Positions 1-8,873 of a stretch of DNA of 64,000 bases are shown in pieces. The DNA lies in NCBI RefSeq assembly GCF_041431135.1, contig NZ_CP107799.1:9192501-9256500 (forward strand), written 5' to 3'. This DNA is from Streptomyces sp. NBC_00554 (GTDB taxonomy: Bacteria > Actinomycetota > Actinomycetes > Streptomycetales > Streptomycetaceae). Each line of letters starts with the position of its first letter. Within the stretch, counting starts at the first letter, position 1. The notes below the pieces were generated by a model. The model did not search any database. It was not told where the DNA came from and saw only the letters and a program-made list of their open reading frames with translations. The position numbers were made by a program, and so were the translations under genes.

Positions 1-631
1 GCAGTTTGGTCGCGCCCGCCAGATAGGCGGCGAAGTCGTCGACGGAGTCGGCCTTGAGCTGGTCGGCGTTGGCGTTGAACCCGCCTGAGACGTAACCGCT
101 GTTGGTCATGAACCAGGGCGGCGAGTTGCTGAACGTCTCCCAGTGGGTGATGTCCTTCTTGATCCGGTCCACCCACCAGCGCTGGGTGGCGTCGGCGTCC
201 GGGTTCCAGTCGGCCGCGTCGTCCGCGCTCCACCAGTCGGTGTCCTCGCGGGTGGTGCCCGCCGGGGCCTGCCACCAGCCCTGGACCGCTCCGCTGGCGC
301 GCAGGTAGTCCTGCACGTCGGGGGCGTTGCCGCCGCCTATGTTGTAGCGGGCGATGTTGAGCGCGAGGCCGTCGTCGCCGAAGAGGAGGTCGGCCAGTTT
401 CTCCCGTATCTCCGGGGGGTAGTCGCCGGTCGCGTTGGCGAACCAGACCAGGCTGGTGCCCCAGCCCTCGAAGCTCTCCGCCTTGTACGAGGGGTCGGGC
501 TGGACGGTGACAGCGGCCGCCGCCACCGTCTCCGCGCTCGTCGGTGGGGCGGTGACCAGGGCGGCCCCGGTGGCCAGTGCGGTGACTCCGATGGTTCCCA
601 GTAGCCGTCTTGTGCGGGTACGGCGTGCCAA
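1..631 (-). CDS. GH30-type endo-beta-1,6-galactanase-like glycosidase (3' end outside window)
   Basis: Predicted secreted glycosidase acting on beta-galactan outside the cell. The visible N-terminal ~210 residues begin with an Arg-rich, hydrophobic signal peptide (RRTRTRRLLG, then an Ala/Val core ending near SAE). A region typical of fungal and actinobacterial endo-1,6-galactanases follows, with SFEGWGTSL, NIARYNIGGGN and FSNSPPWFM. I chose the TTG at 631 because GGGAG lies 6 nt upstream; an in-frame ATG at 649 has a poorer ribosome site. The gene follows the GH42 gene by about 90 nt in the same direction, so it probably ends the galactoside operon. The catalytic half is beyond the window, so the exact activity (galactanase or another GH30 specificity) is inferred from this part and the neighbours. 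Confidence 0.75.
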   Translation of the reverse strand, partial: MARRTRTRRLLGTIGVTALATGAALVTAPPTSAETVAAAAVTVQPDPSYKAESFEGWGTSLVWFANATGDYPPEIREKLADLLFGDDGLALNIARYNIGGGNAPDVQDYLRASGAVQGWWQAPAGTTREDTDWWSADDAADWNPDADATQRWWVDRIKKDITHWETFSNSPPWFMTNSGYVSGGFNANADQLKADSVDDFAAYLAGATKL

Positions 632-721
632 GGTGTGCTCCCAACTCATAGATGGTCGCTTCAACGGACCGCCGTGCCCCACGGGCACAGGGCACGACGG
701 TGTGCCCCTCGGATCAGGGGG

Positions 722-2764
722 TCAGAGGGCGGGCTGTCGCAGTACGGCGACCTCCCGCGGCGGCAGAACGAGCGCACCGTCGGTATCCGCGCGGCCGACC
801 AGCACGTCCCCGGCGAGCCCGGGCAGCGGCACCGGCTCGTCGGTCCGGTTGACCAGGAAGAGATAGCGGCTGCCGCCGCCGCTTCGTACGGCCAACTCGA
901 CGCGCCCTTGCGCGACTTCGGGCAGCTCGCTGTGCACGCCCGCGTGGGCGAGCAGCCCCGGCAGCAGGCCGGCGAGGCCGTCCGCGCCGAGCCGGGTGGA
1001 GATGTACGCGGCCGAACCCCCGCCCACCGCACGGCGGGTGATCGCGGGGCGCCCGGCGTACGTACCGCTGCGGTAGTGGGCCAGCACCTCCGCCTCGGGG
1101 TCGGTGACGCTGATCCGGTCGGTCCACAGGGTGCCGGTGGCGGCGCCGTCGAGTTCGACCGATTCGCCGTCGAGCAGCGGACCGAACTCCTCGATGCGGA
1201 TGCCGAGCAGGTCGCGCAGGGCTCCCGGGTAACCGCCGAGCCAGATGTGGTCGTTCTCGTCGACCACGCCGGAGAAGTACGTGGTGACCAGGTGGCCGCC
1301 GTGCTCGACGTACCGCGTGAGTTCCTTGGCCAGCGCCGCGGGGACCATGTGCAGCACGGGTGCGATCAGCAGCTCGTACCGGCCGAGGTCGGCCTGCGCG
1401 GTGACGACGTCGGCCCGGATGCCGAGGGCGAGGAGGGCGGAGTACCAGTCGAGCCCCTCCCGGCGGTAGTCGAGGAGGGCGGTGGGGTGGGAGTCCTGCT
1501 CGCTCGCCCACCACGACTCCCAGTCGAAGACGATTCCGACTCGGGCCGGCTCACGCTCGGTCCCGGCGACCGGAGCCAGCGTCTGCAGGGTCTGCCCGAG
1601 GCCGGTCACCGCGCGGAAGACGTCGCTGTCGGATCCGGCGTGGGGCACCATCGCCGAGTGGTACTTCTCGGCGCCGGCCGCCGACTGGCGCCACTGGAAG
1701 AAGCACACGGCGTCGGCGCCGTGCGCGACGTGCACCAGCGAGTCACGGGCCAGGTCGCCCGGGCGCTTGGCCACGTTGACGGGCTGCCAGTTGACGGCGC
1801 TGGTGGAGTGCTCCATGAGGAACCACGGGTGTCCGCCGGAGATGCCGCTGACGAGGTTGGCGGAGAAGGAGAGCTCGTCCCGGTCCTGGGGGCCGGGCAT
1901 GACGTAGTGGTCGTTGGAGACGAAGTCGATCTCGCCCGCCCAGTCGGCGTAGTTCATGCCCTTCGTGCCGCCCATCACCATGAAGTTCGTGGTGACCGGA
2001 ACCCCGGGCGTGATCTCGCGCAGCAGGTCCCGCTCCGCGCGCAGATGCTCCTTCAGCGCGTCGGAGGAGAAGCGCTTGAAGTCCAGCTGCTGCGTGGGGT
2101 TCGGGTGGGAGGCGGCAAGACGCGGCGGCAGTATCTGCTCCCAGTCGCTGTACTTCTGGGACCAGAACGCGGTGCCCCAGGCGTGGTTGAGGCCTTCGAG
2201 CGTGATGTAGCGGGCGCGCAGCCAGTCGCGGAAGGCGCGGGCCGCGTCGTCGGAGTAGTCGTAGACGTTGTGGCAGCCCAGCTCGTTGGAGACGTGCCAG
2301 GCCACCAGCGCGGGATGGTTCGCGTACCGCTCGGCCATCTTCCGCACCAGGCGCAGCGCGTGGGTGCGGAAGACGGGCGAGGTGGGGCGCCAGTGCTGCC
2401 GCGCCCCCGGCCACACCGTCTCACCGGAGGCGGTCACCGGGAGTATCTCCGGGTGTGCCGTGGTGAGCCAGGGCGGCGGGGACGCGGTGGCGGTGGCCAG
2501 ATCGACCCCGATGCCGCCCGCGTGCAGCAGGTCCATGACCTCGTCGAGCCACCCGAAGTCCCACTCGTCCTGGGCCGGCTGGATGCGGGCCCAGGAGAAG
2601 ATCCCCACGGAGACGACGTTGACGCCGGCTTCGCGCATCAGCCGTACGTCCTCCTCCCACACCTCACGAGGCCACTGCTCGGGGTTGTAGTCGGCGCCGT
2701 AGGCCAGGCGGGGGGTGGCGTCACCGTCCGGCCCGTGCAGCTGGGACAGGAGGGTGGAGATCAT
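722..2764 (-). CDS. GH42 beta-galactosidase
   Basis: 680-residue GH42 enzyme that hydrolyses terminal beta-galactosides. It has no signal peptide and is probably cytoplasmic. The N-terminal TIM barrel includes YGADYNPEQWP and GIFSWARIQP. The acid/base Glu is E161 in VSNELGCHN and the nucleophile is E318 in FLMEHSTSAVNW. The trimerisation-like domain and the C-terminal beta domain follow, giving the normal family length. The ATG at 2764 is chosen because homology begins just after it; the reading frame is open further upstream only as overlap with the binding-protein gene. It lies 50 nt after the binding-protein gene and before the GH30 gene, which suggests it cleaves imported galacto-oligosaccharides. 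Confidence 0.93.
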   Translation of the reverse strand: MISTLLSQLHGPDGDATPRLAYGADYNPEQWPREVWEEDVRLMREAGVNVVSVGIFSWARIQPAQDEWDFGWLDEVMDLLHAGGIGVDLATATASPPPWLTTAHPEILPVTASGETVWPGARQHWRPTSPVFRTHALRLVRKMAERYANHPALVAWHVSNELGCHNVYDYSDDAARAFRDWLRARYITLEGLNHAWGTAFWSQKYSDWEQILPPRLAASHPNPTQQLDFKRFSSDALKEHLRAERDLLREITPGVPVTTNFMVMGGTKGMNYADWAGEIDFVSNDHYVMPGPQDRDELSFSANLVSGISGGHPWFLMEHSTSAVNWQPVNVAKRPGDLARDSLVHVAHGADAVCFFQWRQSAAGAEKYHSAMVPHAGSDSDVFRAVTGLGQTLQTLAPVAGTEREPARVGIVFDWESWWASEQDSHPTALLDYRREGLDWYSALLALGIRADVVTAQADLGRYELLIAPVLHMVPAALAKELTRYVEHGGHLVTTYFSGVVDENDHIWLGGYPGALRDLLGIRIEEFGPLLDGESVELDGAATGTLWTDRISVTDPEAEVLAHYRSGTYAGRPAITRRAVGGGSAAYISTRLGADGLAGLLPGLLAHAGVHSELPEVAQGRVELAVRSGGGSRYLFLVNRTDEPVPLPGLAGDVLVGRADTDGALVLPPREVAVLRQPAL

Positions 2765-2814
2765 GGTGGTCCTTCCGGTGTTTCGCGCGGGGGAGGCGTG
2801 CGGGCGTACGTCGA

Positions 2815-4152
2815 CTACTCGACGGTGAAGCCCTGCTCCTTGCCGTACTTGATGGAGGCGTCCTGCCAGGACTTCAGGCCGTCGATGAGCTTGGTGTCGG
2901 AGATGTACGCCTTGCCGACGGTGTCGTTGAAGATCGAGTTGGCGTACTGCTGGAAGGGCAGGTACGACCAGTCGGCGGCGACGTTGGCCGCGGAGTCGGC
3001 GAAGATCTCGTTGGCCTTCTGCCCGCCGAAGTACTCGAACTCCTTGTTCTGGAACGCGGAGGCCTGCAGTTCCGCCTTGGTCGCCGGGAAGGCGCCCTCG
3101 CCGATGCGGGTCTGCACGCCGGCGCCGGAGTTGGCGTACTCGACGAAGGCGTAGGCGAGTTCCTTGTTCTTGCCCAGCGTGGGCAGGGCCAGGGAGCTGC
3201 CGCCGTTCTCCGCGCTCGCCTTGTCGCCCTTGGTCCACTGCGGCATCGGAGCCGCGCGCCAGTCGCCGGCGGCGTTCGGCACGCCGGTGACGAAGTTGGC
3301 GGGCATCCAGGCGCCCGTGGTCAGGGTGGCGATGGTGCCGTCACCGAGACCCTTGTACCAGTCGTCGGTCCAGCCGTTGATCGGCGAGACGAGCTTCTCG
3401 TCGATGAGCTGCTGCCAGGTGTCGGTGTACTTCTTGGCGCCCGCGTCGTCGAAGTTGATCGTCACCTTGGTGCCGTCGACCTTGTAGGGGCGCGAACCGG
3501 CCTGCCACAGCATGCTGGTGGTGAAGCCCGCGTCGCCGGCGTCGTTGGCGATGTAGACCTTGGGGTCGGCCTTGTGCAGCTTGCGGGCCGCGTCGACGTA
3601 CTCGTCCCAGGTGGTCGGGACCGCGATCTTGTATTTGTCGAAGACCTTCTTGTTGTAGAACATCGCCATGGGGCCCGAGTCCATCGGCAGGCCGTAGACC
3701 TTGTCACCGTCGCTCACGGCGTTCCACGGACCGGGGGTGTACTTGGAGGCGAGCTTGTCGGCTCCGTACGGGGCCAGGTCGCTGAGGCCCTTGGTGAGGG
3801 AGTACTGGCTGAGCGCGAAGTACTCGACCTGCGCGATGTCGGGCACGCCCTTCCCGGCCGAGATGGCGTTCGACAGGGCGGTGTAGTGCTTGTCGCCGGA
3901 CCGCTCGCTGACGAGGTTGATCTTGACCTTGGGGTACTTCTTCTGGAAGTCGGCGGCAACCGTCTTGAGCGTGGGCTCCCAGGCCCAGACCGTGACCGTG
4001 CCGCCCTTCTTGAGGGCCGCCTGGATGTCCGAGGCGGAGACCGGCCCCTGGCTGGAGCTGTCGTCGTCGGAGCCGCCGCAGGCGGTCGCTCCCAGGGCGA
4101 GGACGGAGAGGAGGGCGATGCCGCGCATCAGGCGGCGAGTCGTTCTGCGCAT
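2815..4152 (-). CDS. Sugar ABC transporter substrate-binding lipoprotein (family 1)
   Basis: 445-residue extracellular solute-binding lipoprotein that captures an oligosaccharide for the two permeases encoded upstream. The signal peptide ends in a lipobox (LGATAC) with lipidated Cys25, followed by a Gly/Ser/Asp linker. The mature part has the family 1 fold signatures, including GKGVPDIAQVE, VYGLPMDSGPMAMFYNK and VPTTWDEYVDAARKL. The order permease-permease-binding protein is unusual because the binding protein is normally first in such operons. The ligand is inferred from the adjacent galactosidase and galactanase genes. No ATPase is encoded here; a shared MsiK-type ATPase encoded elsewhere is usual for Streptomyces sugar importers. 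Confidence 0.93.
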   Translation of the reverse strand: MRRTTRRLMRGIALLSVLALGATACGGSDDDSSSQGPVSASDIQAALKKGGTVTVWAWEPTLKTVAADFQKKYPKVKINLVSERSGDKHYTALSNAISAGKGVPDIAQVEYFALSQYSLTKGLSDLAPYGADKLASKYTPGPWNAVSDGDKVYGLPMDSGPMAMFYNKKVFDKYKIAVPTTWDEYVDAARKLHKADPKVYIANDAGDAGFTTSMLWQAGSRPYKVDGTKVTINFDDAGAKKYTDTWQQLIDEKLVSPINGWTDDWYKGLGDGTIATLTTGAWMPANFVTGVPNAAGDWRAAPMPQWTKGDKASAENGGSSLALPTLGKNKELAYAFVEYANSGAGVQTRIGEGAFPATKAELQASAFQNKEFEYFGGQKANEIFADSAANVAADWSYLPFQQYANSIFNDTVGKAYISDTKLIDGLKSWQDASIKYGKEQGFTVE

Positions 4153-4231
4153 GGTGCTTCCACTTCTTCGTGGGCGGGACAGGGCGAGGGTGAATGAGGT
4201 GCGGTTGAAGCGGTGTGGGGCCTGAGGGTGG

Positions 4232-5188
4232 TTATTCCTTGACGCTTCCGGCGGCGAGCCCGGACTGCCAGAACCTCTGCAGCAGCAGGAACGCGGCGAT
4301 CAGCGGCACGATGGTGAGCAGCGAACCGGTGATCACCAGGTTGAAGATCACGTCGCCGCCGATCGTCTGGGCCTGGTTGTTCCAGGCGTCCAGGCCCAGG
4401 GTCAGGGGGTACCAGTTCGGATCCTTGAGCATGATCAGCGGCAGGAAGTAGTTGTTCCAGGTCGCGACCGTGGTGAACAGGAGGACGGTCACGGTGCCGG
4501 GGGCGAGCAGCGGCATGGCGACCTGGAAGAAGGTGCGCACCTCGCCCGCTCCGTCGATGCGGGCGGCCTCGAGCAGTTCGACGGGGATGGCCTCGGTCGC
4601 GAAGACCCACATGAGGTACAGGCCGAAGGGCGAGACCAGCGAGGGGATGATGACCGCCCACGGGGTGTCGGTCAGGCCCATCTTGCTGAACATCAGGAAG
4701 GTGGGCACCGCGAGGGCGGTTCCCGGGACGGCGACGGCACCGATGACCACGGCGAAGACGGCGCGCTTTCCGGGGAAGTTGAACTTCGCCAGCGCGTAAC
4801 CGCCCAGGATCGCCAGGAGGGTTGCGCCGCCGGCGCCGAGCACGACGTACAGCAGGGTGTTCAGCAGCCAGCGGACGAAGATGCCGTCGTGGTACGTGAA
4901 CGTCTGGCTGATGTTGTCCCAGAGGGCGAAGTCGTTGCTGAACCACAGTCCGGAGGAGTTGGCCAGTCCGTCCATGGTCTTGGTGGCGCTGATGACCAGC
5001 CACACCAGGGGCACCACGGTGTAGAGCAGGATCAGGCCGGTGAGCACGGTCAGCAGCACGCTGCGCTTGCGGCGCCCGGGGGTGTGTTTGCGGGGCGTGC
5101 GCAGTCGGGGCGCGCTCTTGGTCGTGCCGGCGGCCGGGACGGATGCGGACTGGGAAGCGGTGGTGACAGGGCTGCTCGTGCTGCTCAT
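4232..5188 (-). CDS. Sugar ABC transporter permease, MalG type
   Basis: 318-residue inner-membrane permease of the carbohydrate (MalG/LacG) family, with about six membrane segments and the cytoplasmic EAA loop (ELLEAARIDGAGEVRTFFQVAMPLLAPG). It starts at the ATG at 5188, 4 nt after the stop of the partner permease, with GGGAG about 9 nt upstream. A longer reading from 5230 would overlap the preceding gene. It is translationally coupled to the MalF-type subunit, and the pair should form the channel for the binding lipoprotein encoded next. Confidence 0.93.
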   Translation of the reverse strand: MSSTSSPVTTASQSASVPAAGTTKSAPRLRTPRKHTPGRRKRSVLLTVLTGLILLYTVVPLVWLVISATKTMDGLANSSGLWFSNDFALWDNISQTFTYHDGIFVRWLLNTLLYVVLGAGGATLLAILGGYALAKFNFPGKRAVFAVVIGAVAVPGTALAVPTFLMFSKMGLTDTPWAVIIPSLVSPFGLYLMWVFATEAIPVELLEAARIDGAGEVRTFFQVAMPLLAPGTVTVLLFTTVATWNNYFLPLIMLKDPNWYPLTLGLDAWNNQAQTIGGDVIFNLVITGSLLTIVPLIAAFLLLQRFWQSGLAAGSVKE

Positions 5189-5192
5189 TGGG

Positions 5193-6116
5193 TCACGCTC
5201 CCTTGCGCATGCCGCGGAGCTGCACGACATAGGCGATGACCATGGTGATCAGCCCCATGATGATGGCGACCGCCGCGGAGTAGTTGTGCTGCTGGCCGTT
5301 GAATGACAGCGAGTACGTGTAGTAGTTCGGCGTGAAGTCCGTGGTGATGGCGTTGCGCGCCAGCGGCCGCAGGATGCTCGGCTCGTTGAAGAGCTGGAAG
5401 CTGCCGATGATCGAGAAGATCGTCGCGATGACGAGGGCGCCGCGGATGGCCGGGAGCTTGATCGCGCTGATGATGCGGAACTGCCCGGCGCCGTCGATCT
5501 CCGCGGCCTCGTACAGCGAGTTCGGGATGACCCGCAGCGCGGAGTAGAAGATCAGCATGTTGTAGCCGATGAACTCCCAGGTGACGATGTTGCCGATCGA
5601 CGCCAGGACCAGGTCGGAGGAGAGCGGGTCGGGCAGGCTGACGTCGAAGGCCGAGTTGATGTCGCCCACCAGCCCGTACTTCGTGCCGTACATGAAGCCC
5701 CACATCAGAGTGGCGACCACGGCGGGCACGGCGTACGGCAGGAAGATCGTGATGCGGAAGAAGTCCGTGCCGTACAGGCGCCCGCTGTCCAGGGCGAGGG
5801 CGATCAGCAGGGCGATGCCGAGCATGATCGGCACCTGCACGGCGAGGAACAGCGCCACCCGTGTGAGGGAGGACCAGAACTGGTCGTCCTGCAGGGCCTG
5901 TTGGTAGTTGTCCAGACCGACGAAGCTCGTGCCGCCGATCAACTGGTCCCTGAAGAGGCTGAGGTAGATCGAGTACACGATCGGCGCCAGGAACACCAGG
6001 GCGAACACGGCCACGAAGGGCCCGATGAACCCCCACCCCGTCCAGGAACGGCGGTCCCGTTTCGCCGGCGGCCGGTCGTGTCCTGATACCGCCGCAGGGG
6101 GCTGAAGCGTCGTCAT
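5193..6116 (-). CDS. Sugar ABC transporter permease, MalF type
   Basis: 307-residue permease, first gene of the minus-strand galactoside operon. It has a polar N-terminus, then about six membrane helices, and the EAA loop (LYEAAEIDGAGQFRIISAIKLPAIRG) that contacts the ATPase. The ATG at 6116 has GAGGA 5-6 nt upstream; an upstream in-frame ATG at 6155 lacks a good site and lies close to the operator. The start codon is 49 bp from the nearer LacI-type operator, so repression of the whole operon at its promoter is likely. Confidence 0.93.
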   Translation of the reverse strand: MTTLQPPAAVSGHDRPPAKRDRRSWTGWGFIGPFVAVFALVFLAPIVYSIYLSLFRDQLIGGTSFVGLDNYQQALQDDQFWSSLTRVALFLAVQVPIMLGIALLIALALDSGRLYGTDFFRITIFLPYAVPAVVATLMWGFMYGTKYGLVGDINSAFDVSLPDPLSSDLVLASIGNIVTWEFIGYNMLIFYSALRVIPNSLYEAAEIDGAGQFRIISAIKLPAIRGALVIATIFSIIGSFQLFNEPSILRPLARNAITTDFTPNYYTYSLSFNGQQHNYSAAVAIIMGLITMVIAYVVQLRGMRKGA

Positions 6117-6164
6117 GTCGTTCCTCGCTCGTCCATCTCGGAACCGGCGTCGCACGGCGCCGCG

Positions 6165-6180
6165 ATGTTTGCGTAAACAT
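6165..6180. promoter_or_regulatory. LacI-family operator, operon-proximal
   Basis: ATGTTTGCGTAAACAT has 6-bp inverted arms (ATGTTT/AAACAT) around a CG centre, the classic LacI-family form. It lies between the permease start (6116) and the lacI-like gene (6316). Its centre is 44 bp from that of the second copy, close to four helical turns. Confidence 0.8.
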
Positions 6181-6208
6181 CTCGCCCCGGGATGAGCCGT
6201 GGGCTGTT

Positions 6209-6224
6209 ATGTTTACGTAAACAT
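6209..6224. promoter_or_regulatory. LacI-family operator, perfect 16-bp palindrome
   Basis: ATGTTTACGTAAACAT is a perfect palindrome and shares both arms with the site at 6165. Two same-type sites in a divergent promoter region suggest the repressor encoded at 6316 controls both the uptake operon and itself. Confidence 0.85.
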
Positions 6225-6315
6225 CTGATGGCGGCATGTCTACACTGCCCCAATGTCGGTGGTCAAGAGTCGTCTGATGTAACGGCAATTGCGACTTGGG
6301 TAACAAGGGAGACAG

Positions 6316-7395
6316 GTGGATACCGCGGACAGCGCCTCGGCGAGTACGGATCGGATACGCGTGCGCGCGGAGCAGCGGGCCGGGCGTCGCACTCAGCGGG
6401 TGTCCATGGCTGATGTCGCCCAGCTGGCAGGCGTCTCCTCGCAGACCGTCTCCCGGGTGTCCAACGGTTACGCGGGCGTCAACGAAGAGACCCGGCGCCA
6501 GGTTCTCGCGGCCATGAAGGAGCTGGGCTACCGGCCCAACAGCGCCGCCCGGGCCCTCAAGCGCGGCGAATTCCGCACCATCGGTGTCATCACCTTCAAC
6601 CTCTCCACCACGGGCAACATGCGCACCCTGGAGGCGATCGCCACCTCTGCGGCGCAGGAGGGCTACGCCGTCACGCTCCTGCCAGTCGCCGTGCCCACCC
6701 AGGACGAGGTGCGCGGCGCCTTCTCCCGGCTGGGCGAGCTCGCCGTCGACGCCGTCATCGCCATCATGGAGGTGCACCTCCTCGACGCGGCGACCATCTC
6801 CTTGCCGCCCCACGTCCAGGTCGTGGTCGCCGACTCGGATGCCGGTGACCGCTACAGCGTGGTCGACACCGACCAGGCCGGGGGAGCACGTGCAGCCGTA
6901 CGGCACCTCCTGGACCTCGGGCACAGCACGATCTGGCATCTCGCCGGCCCCGAAGAGTCCTTCGCGGCGCAACGCCGTGAGGATGCCTGGCGCGCCGGAC
7001 TCACCGAGGCGGGCTGTGTGCTGCCGCCCGTCGTGCGAGGCGACTGGTCGGCGGAGTCCGGCTACCGCGCGGGACTGCGGCTCGCCGACGAGCGGTCCTG
7101 TACGGCGGTTTTCGCCGCCAACGACCAGATGGCACTGGGCCTCCTGCGGGCCTTGCACGAGCGCGGCCGGAGAATCCCTGAGGACGTCAGCGTCATCGGC
7201 TTCGACGACATCCCCGAGGCCGGCTCCTTCCTGCCTCCCCTGACCACCGTCCACCAGGACTTCGCCGAAGTGGGACGCCTGTGTGTCGAGGGTGTTCTGC
7301 GGCGGATGCGGCACAAGGGGGCGGAGCACGGCACCACGCTCGTACCCACGAAACTCGTGGTGCGCGACAGTACGGCGCCGGCTCCCGCTCCTTAG
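6316..7395 (+). CDS. LacI-family transcriptional repressor
   Basis: 359-residue regulator. An Arg-rich ~30-residue N-terminal extension precedes the LacI helix-turn-helix (MADVAQLAGVSSQTVSRV, residues 31-48) and hinge region. A periplasmic-binding-protein-like sensor domain follows, with FGTIGVITFN-like strands and the C-terminal VIGFDDIPEAGSFLPPLTTV motif. The GTG at 6316 has AAGGGAG 4 nt upstream. It is divergent from the galactoside uptake operon, and the two palindromes between them are its likely binding sites. The inducer is probably a galactose-containing sugar, which is inference from context. Confidence 0.93.
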   Translation: MDTADSASASTDRIRVRAEQRAGRRTQRVSMADVAQLAGVSSQTVSRVSNGYAGVNEETRRQVLAAMKELGYRPNSAARALKRGEFRTIGVITFNLSTTGNMRTLEAIATSAAQEGYAVTLLPVAVPTQDEVRGAFSRLGELAVDAVIAIMEVHLLDAATISLPPHVQVVVADSDAGDRYSVVDTDQAGGARAAVRHLLDLGHSTIWHLAGPEESFAAQRREDAWRAGLTEAGCVLPPVVRGDWSAESGYRAGLRLADERSCTAVFAANDQMALGLLRALHERGRRIPEDVSVIGFDDIPEAGSFLPPLTTVHQDFAEVGRLCVEGVLRRMRHKGAEHGTTLVPTKLVVRDSTAPAPAP

Positions 7396-8021
7396 TGCGG
7401 GGTGCGCCGCCGCGACGCTGAAGTGACGTTCGTGGTGGCTGTTTTGATGGAGTGTCAGGGTGGCTGGGGTCGGTCTTGCGGGTGGTGTCGGCCGGAGCCC
7501 GCGAAGGGGTCGAAGCGGCTGACGGTCTTCCGGAAGTCGTCCGGAAGTCGAGTGGAACGGGTGCGGGGCGGCGGTGCGTCAACGTTGCCGTTGCCATTGC
7601 TTCGGCAGCGGCAACGGCGTGGCGGTGAGCCCGCCGCTCCTTTCGCCGCGGTGAGCCCCCTGCTCGCACCGTCGCCCGTTACCTGAAGCCGGTCATTGCT
7701 CGGTCGCCCATCGCCGCGAGGGCGGTGGCCGGTTCGGGGGCGCCCCTATGCCGCGAGCCCCTTCAGGCGTGCCTGACAGTGTCCGCCGCCCCCGGGTAAA
7801 GAGCCCGTCATGAAATACGCGTCACCTACCTTGACACCATACCTACTAAGAAGGTTTCTTGGTCTCAAGGGCGACCGGACGTGAAAAGGGAACATTCCGC
7901 AACGGGACCGCGGAAGAGCCTCGCTTCGGCCGATCGCACACATCCTTCACGCCCCGCTCCGCACCAGCCCGTCGACCGGGCGGTCGTGCTCGGTTGGGCA
8001 CCGGACAACGGAGGACCCGCG
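7396..8021. other. Intergenic stretch without a convincing gene
   Basis: No open frame here looks coding: those present are low-complexity and lack family features. The stretch holds a long UUCG hairpin (7587-7618), and a TTGACA (7831-7836) flanked by two ACCTAC direct repeats 17 bp apart (7824-7829 and 7841-7846). The small dyad AAGAA-GGT-TTCTT lies at 7848-7860. The second half probably carries the promoter and operator of the cupin operon. No clear -10 element is seen. Confidence 0.5.
7587..7618 (+). terminator. Hairpin with UUCG tetraloop, possible terminator
   Basis: GCCGTTGCC (7587-7595) pairs with GGCAACGGC (7610-7618). The inner bases continue the pairing with one A-C mismatch and close on a TTCG tetraloop. 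It lies about 190 nt after the lacI-like gene. There is no T-run, as is common for Streptomyces terminators. Confidence 0.5.
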
Positions 8022-8873
8022 ATGAAGATCGCTCCGTTCGACGAGAACGCGTTCAAGATGGACCATCCCAGGGGGACGGTCTCGTTCAACTACCTGCTCA
8101 TGGGCGACCGGAGCAGGCCCATGGACAACTACCGCTACATCCTGGGCCGTCAGGAGGCCGATTTCCTGATGCCCCGGCACTGCCACACCTTCGAGCAGAT
8201 CCGTCTGCCGCTGGTCGGCGACATGAACCTGGGCGAGCAGGGCATCCTGCGCGAGGGCGAGGTCGGCTACTTCCCCGAGGGCCAGACCTACGGCCCGCAG
8301 GACGACCCGCTGACCGACCCCAAGCAACTGCAGCTGGTGCTCCAGTTCGCCGGCGCCTCCGCGCTCGGTATGGGCGCGGGCCGGGGACGCGGCCCGGACA
8401 ACAAGGAGGCCCAGGCCGAACAGCGCGCGGTGCGCGAGCAGCGGTTCCCCAAGCCGCGCTACAACGGCGTGGTCATCAGCAACCCGGACCACCTCAACTG
8501 GCTGCCGCTGGCAGGCTGGCCGGGCGTCAAGCGCAAGCCCGTCGGCACCTACACCGAGCGGGAGTTCTGGATCGAGTTCCTCAAGATCGACGCCGGAGCC
8601 GAATGGGTGTCGCAGAGTGAGGACGCCCGCCGCCTGACAGTCGTCCTGTCGGGCGCGGGCACCATCGAGGACACCCCGGTCGCCAAGCTCGGTGCGGTGG
8701 ACGCCGGCCCCGGGGACAAGGTCCGCTTCGCGGCCACCGAGGAACTGATCCTCTTCACCGTCGGCCTGCCCCCGATCCAGCAGCCCGTCGAGCCCGACGA
8801 CGACAAGTTCGTCACCTCCCTCACCGACGGCGGCATCCGGTTCGAGAACCCGAAGGACGCCGCCGACGGCTGA
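8022..8873 (+). CDS. Cupin-fold protein, function unknown
   Basis: 283-residue soluble protein with a double-cupin look. The N-terminal half has a metal-binding-like stretch MPRHCHTFEQIRLPL (His, His, Glu) followed by GEVGYFPEGQTYGP, the usual cupin motif 2 shape. The C-terminal half contains a second beta-rich region with VLSGAGTIEDTPV and a GDKVRFAATEELILFTVGLP strand pair. The start at 8022 has GGAGG about 7 nt upstream, and the longer reading frame upstream is not family-like. It is the first gene of a cluster with a GlcG/HbpS-like protein and an SsuABC-type importer, so a role in modifying or sensing the imported compound is possible. No specific dioxygenase or isomerase family could be assigned. 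Confidence 0.75.
   Translation: MKIAPFDENAFKMDHPRGTVSFNYLLMGDRSRPMDNYRYILGRQEADFLMPRHCHTFEQIRLPLVGDMNLGEQGILREGEVGYFPEGQTYGPQDDPLTDPKQLQLVLQFAGASALGMGAGRGRGPDNKEAQAEQRAVREQRFPKPRYNGVVISNPDHLNWLPLAGWPGVKRKPVGTYTEREFWIEFLKIDAGAEWVSQSEDARRLTVVLSGAGTIEDTPVAKLGAVDAGPGDKVRFAATEELILFTVGLPPIQQPVEPDDDKFVTSLTDGGIRFENPKDAADG

Noticed and set aside
635-3154. Long plus-strand open frame opposite the GH42 and binding-protein genes
   Set aside because: It is antisense to two clear genes with family motifs and is Arg/Gly/Val-rich with no recognisable domain: a GC-bias shadow.
7402-7686. 94-codon frame after the lacI-like gene
   Set aside because: Low-complexity Arg/Gly/Pro composition, no ribosome site, and it contains the UUCG hairpin.
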